From contig CAYUVO010000087.1 of NCBI GenBank assembly GCA_964448185.1, forward strand, positions 1 to 10,741: a stretch of DNA of 10,741 nucleotides. The letters are read 5' to 3'. The notes beneath the pieces were generated by a model. It had not been told where the DNA came from. It was given only the letters and a program-made list of their open reading frames with translations, and did no database searches. Made by a program: the position numbers and the translations under genes. Origin of the DNA: OFTM382 sp964448185. Lineage in GTDB: Bacteria > Planctomycetota > Phycisphaerae > Phycisphaerales > UBA1924. Shown here piece after piece: positions 1-6,912 of the stretch; positions within the stretch are counted from its first letter, which is position 1; each line of letters opens with the position of its first letter.

Positions 1-3000
1 CGTGCCAACCGACGCCGAAGGCAGCGTCGTGCGGATAAACCCGCCGAGGTCGCCGACCGTGGTTTCGATCACGCCGATGGGCCCACTCGAAGTGATCGAG
101 CCCGAGATGTCGCGTGTCACCGTGATGCGGTCGATGCGGCCTTCTGAGCCGGTGACCGCGATCGCGGTGTTGAAGATCTCGCCGCCGACAGAGAGCAGTT
201 CGAGCGGCCCCGAAACAAACATCTCGCTCGTGCGGAACGAGCCCGCGATGGCAAGGCTCCCGAAGGCACCGACCACAATGCTCGAAGCGACTACGTCACC
301 CGACGCGATCAAGCTTGCGATCTCGTTGTCAACATCGAGATCGAATCGGCGGAAGTTCCGCCCTGAGATCGAGCCGAGAACACTGCCCACAACGTCGATC
401 GAGATGTCGCTGAAGTCGCCCGCAAGATCGAAGGTTTCGATCCGGCCGACGTTCTGCTGCACTTGAATCGAAGCCTGCTGGAACTCAAGGTCCGTGCCCG
501 ACACCGTGGAGTTACGGAAACCCGCAGCCCTGAACAGGTCGAGATCCTCGGTGATAATCAGCAGCGATGCATCAAAGAACCCGTTGACGAGTTGTGCATC
601 AAAGAGCCTCACGGTTTGGATCTGTGAGCGGAAGATATCCGAGTTGTTGCCGCGGATGCGGTTGATCTCGCCTTGCAGCCCGCGTTCATTGTCGGAATCA
701 ACCGTGACCGTCACCCAGAAGGTATCGAAAGCCGCTGTGTAGATATAAGCACCCGTAATGAGCGTGTTGGTCAGCTCGATGACATCGATGCCGCCGACTT
801 CGAGAGCACCCTGATCTTCGCCGATCTCTCCGCTGTTGGTGAGATCCAGATTCGCCGCCGAGATGATGCCGCTGATGACCGCATCGGTGGCACGGAAGGT
901 ACGGAGTTCATCGCTGGCGAACACACCCGATCGTGCGAACGGATCGTCTTCGAGCCCGATCAGGCCCATGCCCACGTCGATGTCGTCGATGATGTTGGCG
1001 AAGACCGAACCGATCAGGCCGTCGAAACGACCAAGCGGAGCCGTGCCGTCCTCGTCGATGCGCACGGTCTGCAGCAGTGCTGCCGCATCCTGAAGGATGA
1101 AGTCGCCCAGCGCACCCGAAACGGTCACGAGCCGCACACCACCGGTACGAACCACTACGCCGTTGAGATATGGATCGAGCGGCGAACCGATGTCGTCGGA
1201 ATAAGCAGTGCTGGAATCAAGGTCATTGATCGGGCGGAAATCCATCCCGTTCCAGAGCACGCTCATCGCGTCTTCCGGAATCCCCACCGGGCCGAGCACC
1301 GTCATGTTGAGGCCCGTCTGCACACCTAAGAACGGCCCGATCTCCTGAGGCCCGAATGCAGGCACCTGCGTTCTGCCTACGTCACCATTCTGCACGTCGA
1401 GCTCATCGAGCCCGACCACATCGATCGCAACAAAGTCGCCCCCGGGTGTCGAGTTGCGGATCAGCCGCATCCCCGTGCCACCGATCTGGTCGATGCGGTA
1501 CACATCAATCTCGACATCACCCGAAATCTCGATGGTGGACTGCGCATCCGCGTCGGTGATCAGAATCCGACCGATCGAGATCGGTGCGGTCTGAGCGCCG
1601 CCCGGGTTGTCGAGCGAACGGATCTGCAGACGCCGACCTCCCGACAGATCGAGATTATCAATCTGAGCGATCGCAACGCCCTCGGATGACGAGATCGACA
1701 GGAAACGGATCTGTCCCACGAGTTGGTTGCTCGAAGCTCCCTGGACGGTGATGGTGAAGCGTGCGCCGCCATCGTCTACGAACAGGATGGGAGTTCCGCC
1801 ACGAATTTCTGTGGTCCGGTCGACCAGACCCACGCCGTCAATCTTCACGAAATCAGTAAATCTGATATCCGAACCGGGTCCGAGGTTGATATTGATGTTT
1901 GGGTCGAGCGCCGAGGTCCCGAAGAATCCGGTTCTGGCATCGGTCACATCGCCCGCAGCGTCAGCGTCTTGAGTAATGAAGAACGAGCCGACGGTGGTGT
2001 TTGCGGGGCCTGTGAGACTGAACCCGCCGACGAAGACATGCCCGCCGACCCGGATGCCGCCGATGTCACTCGAGGGCGCGGTATCGTTGGTTCCGACTGC
2101 GATCGACATCCCGAAGCTCGTCGTGCGGCCATCGGTGTCTTCATCGACACCGATCGAGCCGCGGATATCGATGAACCCGATAGCGCCACCGACATCGAGC
2201 GAGGTAAACAGCACATCACCCTCGACGCCAGTAAACCCGCCGTCAGCGAGTGTGCTGAGCCCGGTGGCAAACATACCAAGGTTTCCGCCGATGCGAATCG
2301 TGATCGGCGTGCCCGCGAAGCCTTGGAGGTCTGAACCAAAGAGCAACGCGCCCGCGTCGCCGTTGATTTCGAGGCTCAGCCCGCCGAGCGACAACAGCCC
2401 GTCGTCATCGTCCTCGTTGCGGTTGTTGAGAATGTCAGTGGGAACCGCTTCGGACCCGTCGGGGGTCACGATGCCCGTGCCCACGCGGAAGAGCCCGAGC
2501 CCGCCATTGACCACGGTGATGTTTTGCGTGGTATTGAACGCGAGTTCTGCAGCCGACTGCGCAAACGCACCGCTGTTCGCCCCCGTGCGATAGCTGCCCA
2601 GCGCCGAGGGCTGCATCCCGCTGACGATGAAGCTGTAGGGCGTGGCGTTGTTGGTGCCGTCGGTTGCTGCTAGCACGCCGGTGCCTTGGACGACGAGGAA
2701 GTACACCCCGGTCTGCTCGGGAATGTAGTTGATAAACAAGCTGTCCTGGAGATCACTGATCAGACTTTGCTGCACCGCAGCGAGCGTTCTGCCATCCTTG
2801 TCCACGAGCCGGACCTGCAAGCCCGCGGTGCTGCTCAGCTCGACCTTGATGGGGCTGACCCCATCAGAGGCGAACGCGAACACATCGACCCCGTCATCCG
2901 CGTGATTCGGATCAGCGCGACCGATATCGCCCGTTACTCTCACCGAACTGCTCAGCGAGCCGATCCACTCAGCAGAAAGAATCGAGTCATTGCGGATCAG

Positions 3001-4941
3001 CTCGGGACCGAAGAGCACGAGATCAAATTGCCCGCGGTCGTTCGCAGGATCGCCCGTCAGTTCCGTATACGAAGCCTGCTGGAAGATCGCGAGCACCGTT
3101 TGTTCGTAATCATCCGCAGTGGGATCGATGTTCGTAATCGTCTCGGTTTCCGTATACTCAAAGATCGGACGTGCGGGCCGCGTGTCCGGGCTCGTCAGAT
3201 CACCGACCACCGTGATATCCATCAGCGACCGACCAGCGATCGCAATCTCGCGGACCGATCGACCAACGACAAGCTGCGAATCCGTGCGGAAGAACTGATC
3301 TTCGAGAACCGCGTTAGTGCCTTGATCGAAGTCTTCATCAATCGACCACAACCCGGCATCTGATGCCGAGAAGAACTGCCCGAGATCTCCCTCGACCGAG
3401 AGCGAGCCGACCTGGTACCCGACGTTCCATCGACCGAGCGAACCGGCGACCGTTGAGGTGCCGTGGACCACGCCGTGGATGTTCACCGAGCCAACGGTCC
3501 CCTCTACGCGAACACCAAACCGTGCATCGTTAAAGCCATCCAAGATGGTCCCAAAAAACGGATCACTGAGATATGTTGCCGGTGAACTATTGTCCCGGAT
3601 CATCTGTGTCGGAGCCCCGATAATGACCGAGCCGGGTCCATCAGGCAGCCCCGCAAACTCGGTATCTGTATCGATTGTTCTCCAAATATACCCAAACCCG
3701 GCATCTTCAAATTCGTCGAAGAGCCCCATCAAAGAGTCGTTGGGTGTGTACTCAAAGAACCCGCCGAAGCCAGGCTCGAAGAACTGAATCCCTTCCGTCA
3801 GATCCTGATTCCAATCAATCGTGCCGCCCGTCATCGAGATCGAGGTGTTCCCGTCGCCGCCCGAGATCGTGATCCGACCGATGCCGTCGTTGTAATCGGG
3901 AATACCGTCGTCGTTCGCATCGATCACCGGCACGTTGCTGTTGTTCGCAATCACCGACCGGAGCGTCGCACGCATGTCCCGGCCATAGAGATCCGTCACG
4001 CTCACGCTCGCCCCGATAGGCCCGGTCAGCGTGATCTGCGCAGCAAAGATTCGGCTCTCGACCAGTGCTGCAAAGTTGCCCGGAGGCAAAATCGTCTGCA
4101 CATTGTCGATGAACAGATCCTCGTTCGCTATCGCATCTACGCGAATCCGAGTAAACTTCTGAGCGTTGCCCTGTGCATCAGGCAGGTCATTCTCATTGAC
4201 TCGGAAGATGAACTCATCCGTCGGATCATCGGGATCGGCGACCAGCGGCGTCAGCAACGCCGCAAGCCGAGCGCCCGTGAAGACATCAAGCACTTGGTCA
4301 TCAAAGAACACCGTCACCGAGAAGGCATTGGTGTTCATCCCTTCGCCGTCACCCGAACGACCAACCCCGGTCTCCCATGAGATTTCGTTGACCACGAACG
4401 GCGCATCGTTGACGCTGTTGGTCGGGAAGACCTCGAACTCCCAGAAGTCGCCCGCCAGAGCGTTAACGTCCAACTGGAAATCGTTCGGGGCATCTTCGGT
4501 CGGGTCTTCGGGCACCAGGCGGAAGTCCTGGGTCGAGTTCTGGAAGGTTCTCCGAACCCGCAGGAACGACTCGTTGCTCCCCGGCAGGAACGAGTTGGTG
4601 AACACCGGGCCGGTGTTGAAATCGTCCCCGTTGAAATCGAAGAGCACCTCTTCGGCGTCGTCGTTCCCGATTTCCTCATTCGAGGCCGAATACGGGATCG
4701 TGTAGGCGAATGTGATTGCGGGGCTCTGGAAAATCCCAGGCGCCACCTCAAAGGCGTTATCGGCAGCAATCGTGACAGTGAACAGCAGCCGCCGTTCTTC
4801 AAGCTGCTCAAAGCGATCAACAAGCGTTCGCGCTTCTCGATCCGTCCGTCCGGAGGTACGGGGGCCAAAGACCCTTCGCGCCAGACCGGCAGCGTCGGCA
4901 AGCGTGCGAACGGAGATACGACGTTGGAAGAACCCTGACAT
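1..4941 (-). CDS. Giant planctomycete extracellular repeat protein, C-terminus beyond window
   Basis: One open frame of 1647 codons runs without a stop from the ATG at 4939-4941 to base 1, so the C-terminus is missing. No precise function is recognised; a secreted or surface adhesin-like role is inferred. Residues 43-54 read RFEQLEERRLLF, matching the short N-terminal motif of planctomycete extracellular proteins (Pfam Planc_extracel type). No classical hydrophobic signal peptide precedes it; the first 50 residues are arginine-rich. Residues 341-349 (D-A-N-D-D-G-I-P-D) form a thrombospondin-type-3/EF-hand-like calcium loop. Residues about 678-775 resemble a PPC (bacterial pre-peptidase C-terminal) beta-sandwich, with D686-V-F-A-F and Y747-F-L-V-V. 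Other stretches (about 465-530, 840-980 and 1498-1647) are Gly/Ile/Val strand repeats like a beta-solenoid. My translation has no cysteine, about four lysines and many Asp. The start is fixed by AGGAG five bases upstream and an in-frame stop at 5017-5019. It lies downstream of pheA, but the large gap suggests its own promoter. Confidence 0.92.
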   Translation of the reverse strand, partial: MSGFFQRRISVRTLADAAGLARRVFGPRTSGRTDREARTLVDRFEQLEERRLLFTVTIAADNAFEVAPGIFQSPAITFAYTIPYSASNEEIGNDDAEEVLFDFNGDDFNTGPVFTNSFLPGSNESFLRVRRTFQNSTQDFRLVPEDPTEDAPNDFQLDVNALAGDFWEFEVFPTNSVNDAPFVVNEISWETGVGRSGDGEGMNTNAFSVTVFFDDQVLDVFTGARLAALLTPLVADPDDPTDEFIFRVNENDLPDAQGNAQKFTRIRVDAIANEDLFIDNVQTILPPGNFAALVESRIFAAQITLTGPIGASVSVTDLYGRDMRATLRSVIANNSNVPVIDANDDGIPDYNDGIGRITISGGDGNTSISMTGGTIDWNQDLTEGIQFFEPGFGGFFEYTPNDSLMGLFDEFEDAGFGYIWRTIDTDTEFAGLPDGPGSVIIGAPTQMIRDNSSPATYLSDPFFGTILDGFNDARFGVRVEGTVGSVNIHGVVHGTSTVAGSLGRWNVGYQVGSLSVEGDLGQFFSASDAGLWSIDEDFDQGTNAVLEDQFFRTDSQLVVGRSVREIAIAGRSLMDITVVGDLTSPDTRPARPIFEYTETETITNIDPTADDYEQTVLAIFQQASYTELTGDPANDRGQFDLVLFGPELIRNDSILSAEWIGSLSSSVRVTGDIGRADPNHADDGVDVFAFASDGVSPIKVELSSTAGLQVRLVDKDGRTLAAVQQSLISDLQDSLFINYIPEQTGVYFLVVQGTGVLAATDGTNNATPYSFIVSGMQPSALGSYRTGANSGAFAQSAAELAFNTTQNITVVNGGLGLFRVGTGIVTPDGSEAVPTDILNNRNEDDDDGLLSLGGLSLEINGDAGALLFGSDLQGFAGTPITIRIGGNLGMFATGLSTLADGGFTGVEGDVLFTSLDVGGAIGFIDIRGSIGVDEDTDGRTTSFGMSIAVGTNDTAPSSDIGGIRVGGHVFVGGFSLTGPANTTVGSFFITQDADAAGDVTDARTGFFGTSALDPNININLGPGSDIRFTDFVKIDGVGLVDRTTEIRGGTPILFVDDGGARFTITVQGASSNQLVGQIRFLSISSSEGVAIAQIDNLDLSGGRRLQIRSLDNPGGAQTAPISIGRILITDADAQSTIEISGDVEIDVYRIDQIGGTGMRLIRNSTPGGDFVAIDVVGLDELDVQNGDVGRTQVPAFGPQEIGPFLGVQTGLNMTVLGPVGIPEDAMSVLWNGMDFRPINDLDSSTAYSDDIGSPLDPYLNGVVVRTGGVRLVTVSGALGDFILQDAAALLQTVRIDEDGTAPLGRFDGLIGSVFANIIDDIDVGMGLIGLEDDPFARSGVFASDELRTFRATDAVISGIISAANLDLTNSGEIGEDQGALEVGGIDVIELTNTLITGAYIYTAAFDTFWVTVTVDSDNERGLQGEINRIRGNNSDIFRSQIQTVRLFDAQLVNGFFDASLLIITEDLDLFRAAGFRNSTVSGTDLEFQQASIQVQQNVGRIETFDLAGDFSDISIDVVGSVLGSISGRNFRRFDLDVDNEIASLIASGDVVASSIVVGAFGSLAIAGSFRTSEMFVSGPLELLSVGGEIFNTAIAVTGSEGRIDRITVTRDISGSITSSGPIGVIETTVGDLGGFIRTTLPSASVGT

Positions 4942-4946
4942 GAAGG

Positions 4947-4951
4947 CTCCT
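4947..4951 (-). promoter_or_regulatory. Ribosome binding site of the giant surface-protein gene
   Basis: On the minus strand AGGAG is followed by the five-base spacer CCTTC and then ATG (4939-4941). A second purine-rich stretch, GAGGAAT, lies just upstream at 4954-4960. Between the upstream in-frame stop (5017-5019) and this ATG there is no other in-frame ATG, GTG or TTG, so the site decides the start. Confidence 0.8.
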
Positions 4952-4974
4952 GATTCCTCGTGGTTGAGGGCACC

Positions 4975-4996
4975 GGGGGGGCGGGGGGGGGGGCGG
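4975..4996 (-). repeat. C homopolymer tract in the leader of the giant gene
   Basis: The plus strand reads G7-C-G11-C-GG, which is an 11-base and a 7-base C run on the coding (minus) strand, 34-55 bases before the start codon. Long mononucleotide runs like this are prone to replication slippage. It sits in the leader, not in the reading frame starting at 4941, so a length change would alter spacing or leader structure rather than directly frameshift the gene. Run length may also be affected by sequencing error. Confidence 0.85.
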
Positions 4997-5003
4997 TGTG
5001 GAA

Positions 5004-5019
5004 TGAACAGGGGCGTTCA
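5004..5019. promoter_or_regulatory. Small palindrome TGAAC-N6-GTTCA upstream of the C tract
   Basis: TGAAC (5004-5008) and GTTCA (5015-5019) are perfect inverted halves with a six-base centre. The element lies just upstream of the C homopolymer in the leader or promoter area of the giant gene. The size fits an operator for a dimeric regulator or a small hairpin. No regulator can be named; the half-sites recall LexA-type boxes, but the spacing does not match the Gram-positive form, and five-base arms can occur by chance. Confidence 0.25.
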
Positions 5020-5083
5020 ATCCTGCTGGTGGGTCGCGGGCCAGCCTCGTGTGGTCATTCACCCTTGCTAGGCGCGGCTCAAC

Positions 5084-5098
5084 AGAGTCTGCGACTCT
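5084..5098. other. Short perfect hairpin AGAGTC-TGC-GACTCT
   Basis: A six-base perfect stem (5084-5089 with 5093-5098) closes a three-base loop. No T-run follows on either strand, so it is a poor intrinsic terminator. It lies in the upstream leader or promoter area of the giant gene and could be an operator or an mRNA hairpin. Function unknown. Confidence 0.3.
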
Positions 5099-5234
5099 CT
5101 CAAACCTTCCGCCGCTCTCGCGACAGCATGACCACCGGCTCGGTTACCCTACACCCGATACAACGAACACACAACCTCCAAGGCCGATCCTGTCCACGAC
5201 TTTCTCCGAAATGACCTCTCTGAACCTGTGATCC

Positions 5235-5258
5235 AAACCGGCAAGCGGGGGCCAGTTT
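5235..5258 (-). terminator. Hairpin with G-U wobble, possible terminator
   Basis: On the minus strand AAACTGGC pairs with GCCGGTTT around an eight-base C-rich loop. One pair is a G-U wobble in minus-strand RNA but an A-C mismatch in plus-strand RNA, which favours a role in minus-strand transcripts. The following sequence is GGATC, not a U-run, so intrinsic termination would be weak. Confidence 0.25.
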
Positions 5259-5287
5259 GATGTGATCCGGTTCTCGGGTCGCGGGCC

Positions 5288-5331
5288 GGGCTCCGTCGCT
5301 CGGCCACGATCACTATACAGCATCGGAGCCC
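5288..5331. other. Eight-base inverted repeat GGGCTCCG / CGGAGCCC with 28-base centre
   Basis: The arms at 5288-5295 and 5324-5331 are perfectly complementary. The centre holds the minus-strand sequence TATAGT, which resembles a -10 box, and an inverted GATCAC. No matching -35 is visible at the right distance. It may be a hairpin in the pheA 3' region or a regulatory palindrome. Confidence 0.3.
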
Positions 5332-5358
5332 CGTGTGATCCTCTTTATCTCCAAACAA

Positions 5359-5381
5359 GAAGATTCTCGACAGGATTCTTC
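5359..5381 (-). terminator. Candidate intrinsic terminator of pheA
   Basis: On the minus strand, starting 52 bases past the pheA stop, GAAGAATC and GAATCTTC form an eight-base stem with one A-A mismatch around a seven-base loop, followed by TTGTTTGG. The T-rich tail is short and interrupted and the stem is AT-rich, so this is only a plausible terminator. Confidence 0.35.
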
Positions 5382-5432
5382 ACCCGCCCGCCGCCCGTGC
5401 CACCGCTCGCTCTCACAAATCAGCCCTCACAC

Positions 5433-6671
5433 TCATAGAACCCGCCGAGACCGAGGGTAACTCCCTAGCACCGTTAGCTCCTTGCAATGTGTCCGCGACT
5501 CCTCGATCGCCCCTGCTACAGGCTCCTCGTCCCGGTGTCCCTCTGCATCAATAAAGAAGGTGTAGGTCCAGTTTGACCCGCCGCTGGGTCTTTCATGGAT
5601 GTACGTCAGGTTGACCCCTCGATCCCGAAAGACTCCGAGCACATCGACGAGTGCCCCGGGCTGATCGATCGTGTTGAACATCATCGACGTCTTGTCGTCG
5701 CCGCTGGGCAGGGCTCGCTGACGGCTGATGACCGCGAACCGCGTCACATTGTCTGGCTGATCCTCGATATTCTCGAACAGCACCGACAGGCCATAGATCG
5801 TCCCCGCCAAAATCGAACCGATCGCTGCCGATCCGGGCTCCGCTCCGATGGACGCCGCGATGCGATCCTCTTCTGCCGCCAGCTTGGCAGCCGCGCTGCT
5901 GCTCGCCGCAGGCAGCAACTCCGCACCCGGATACTGCGTCGCAAGCCACATCCGGCACTGACTCAACGCCTCGGCCTTCGAGTGAATCCGCCGAACCGAT
6001 TTGGGCTCACAGTTCGCCAGCAACGCATGATGCACCGCGAGCTGCGCCTCCGCGTAGATCGAAACCTCGTCGCGGTTCTCGCGGAATGCGTCGAGAGTCT
6101 CAGCCACGCCCCCACCGGTCGAGTTCTCGATCGGGGCCAAGCCATAGTCCACATGCCCCCGGCGGACCTCGGTAAAGACCCCCGCGATCTCGTGCATGTC
6201 CTCAAAGCTCACCGAACTCCCGAACTGTCGCTGGCTCGCCAGATGGCTGTACGACCCGGGCGGTCCCAGATATCCGATCCGCAAAGGCTGCTCAAGCGAG
6301 AAACTCCCGCTCATGATCTCGCGATACACCGCCTCGATTGTCCGGTCCGATAACGGCCCCTCGTTCTGACCCAGCACTTTTTCGAGCACCGCTCGCTCAC
6401 GGTGCGGCGCATAGATCGGGACGTTGCGACCACGCTTGAGTTTGCCGACTTCGACCACAGCCTGTGACCGCTCGTTGATGAGCTTGACGAGTCTCGAATC
6501 GAGCCGATCGATCGTCTTGCGGAGAGATTCGAGCGCTTTGGTGTCCTGGGGCAGCTCGCCGCCCTTTCCATCCACCGCCCCCCCAGCTATCCCCCCTGCT
6601 GCCCCCTTAACCGTCTCCATTTTTTTCTGGGTTATCGGCGTTCGCTTTGTAGACTGCTTCTTCTTGGCCAT
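5433..6671 (-). CDS. pheA: Bifunctional chorismate mutase / prephenate dehydratase (P-protein)
   Basis: This cytoplasmic enzyme converts chorismate to prephenate and then to phenylpyruvate, the committed steps to phenylalanine. The 412-residue product has three family domains in order. AroQ chorismate mutase spans about 45-127, with R51 (LRKTID), R68 (INERS), K77 (VGK) and R91-E92. Prephenate dehydratase spans about 130-316, with GYLGPPGSYSHLA at 133-145, DYGLAPIENST at 175-185, and the catalytic T310-R311-F312. A C-terminal ACT domain, about 325-400, would bind phenylalanine for feedback inhibition; its PGALV (338-342) is kept, but the usual ESRP is H359-E-R-P. A 40-residue Lys- then Gly/Ala-rich N-terminal extension precedes the mutase. 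The ATG at 6669-6671 is preferred over the adjacent GTG (6672-6674) because GAGGG then lies five bases upstream. Terminator-like hairpins follow, suggesting a single-gene unit. Confidence 0.96.
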   Translation of the reverse strand: MAKKKQSTKRTPITQKKMETVKGAAGGIAGGAVDGKGGELPQDTKALESLRKTIDRLDSRLVKLINERSQAVVEVGKLKRGRNVPIYAPHRERAVLEKVLGQNEGPLSDRTIEAVYREIMSGSFSLEQPLRIGYLGPPGSYSHLASQRQFGSSVSFEDMHEIAGVFTEVRRGHVDYGLAPIENSTGGGVAETLDAFRENRDEVSIYAEAQLAVHHALLANCEPKSVRRIHSKAEALSQCRMWLATQYPGAELLPAASSSAAAKLAAEEDRIAASIGAEPGSAAIGSILAGTIYGLSVLFENIEDQPDNVTRFAVISRQRALPSGDDKTSMMFNTIDQPGALVDVLGVFRDRGVNLTYIHERPSGGSNWTYTFFIDAEGHRDEEPVAGAIEESRTHCKELTVLGSYPRSRRVL

Positions 6672-6912
6672 CACGTCCCTCGTTCACCTGCTCCAAAGAC
6701 CCATCCATGCCCACAACGCCCAAGAACCACGCCCCCACGCGGACCCAAGGCCAGCCCAAGCGGGGCACCCAGCACCACCACCCGTCTTATCGGTCAATGG
6801 CCCCCTCGCCTCGCCACGCCCATCCACATTCCGCTGTAATCAGCCGAAATGCTCCTAGTTCCTTTACCAATAAAGCACTGTGACTGACCACCTCCGGGCC
6901 TGATACGTTCCC
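6672..6912. promoter_or_regulatory. Divergent intergenic region between pheA and the membrane-protein gene
   Basis: This 241-base spacer separates divergent start codons and must hold both promoters unless one is read from further away. For the plus-strand gene, GTGACT (6880-6885), an 18-base spacer and TACGTT (6904-6909) preceded by TGA resemble a weak extended -10 promoter placed so close to the ATG that the message could be nearly leaderless. For pheA I see no convincing -35/-10 pair. The 6715-6830 stretch is rich in C/A on the plus strand, without recognisable repeats. Confidence 0.3.
6677..6681 (-). promoter_or_regulatory. Ribosome binding site of pheA
   Basis: GAGGG on the minus strand is followed by ACGTG and ATG. 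Spacing is five bases to the ATG but only two to the overlapping GTG, which selects the ATG as start. Confidence 0.6.

Larger units (their letters stand above)
5227..5341. repeat. Cluster of three TGTGATCC repeats plus one inverted partial copy
   Basis: TGTGATCC occurs exactly at 5227-5234, 5261-5268 and 5334-5341. An inverted GATCAC is at 5308-5313. Four related sites within 115 bases of noncoding DNA are unlikely by chance and look like binding sites for a regulator. TGTGA is also the half-site of CRP/FNR-family proteins, but no full CRP palindrome is present. They lie 286-400 bases upstream of the giant gene start and 90-200 bases downstream of the pheA stop. Confidence 0.45.
4942..5432. 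other. Intergenic region between pheA and the giant surface-protein gene
   Basis: These 491 bases hold no convincing gene; the short open frames present (up to about 85 codons) have arginine/proline-rich, family-less translations. The region should contain the end of the pheA transcript and the promoter of the giant gene. I looked for -35/-10 pairs on the minus strand and saw only weak ones (for example TTGAGC, 17 bases, AATGAC at about 5055-5083), none worth calling. Identified elements are a ribosome binding site, a C homopolymer, a small palindrome, hairpins, three TGTGATCC copies, and the 12-base direct repeat GGGTCGCGGGCC at 5031-5042 and 5276-5287. Confidence 0.7.

Noticed and set aside
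673..1329. Plus-strand open frame of 218 codons opposite the giant gene
   Set aside because: It is charged, Arg/His/Asp-rich and family-less, and lies fully antisense to a continuous coherent frame. It is a GC-codon shadow, as are similar frames at 2-466, 1723-2334, 1976-2593, 2686-3363 and 4166-4705.
4335..4973. Minus-strand open frame of 212 codons over the start of the giant gene
   Set aside because: It overlaps the giant gene in another frame, is Arg/Ser/Pro-rich and has no ribosome binding site. The true frame has the extracellular motif and AGGAG.
5149..5358. Possible 69-codon minus-strand gene in the intergenic region
   Set aside because: It has no ribosome binding site and no recognisable family, and it covers the hairpins and repeats. 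Treated as chance.
5595..6353. Plus-strand open frame of 252 codons opposite pheA
   Set aside because: It is antisense to well-conserved PheA motifs, with an arginine-rich translation and no family features.
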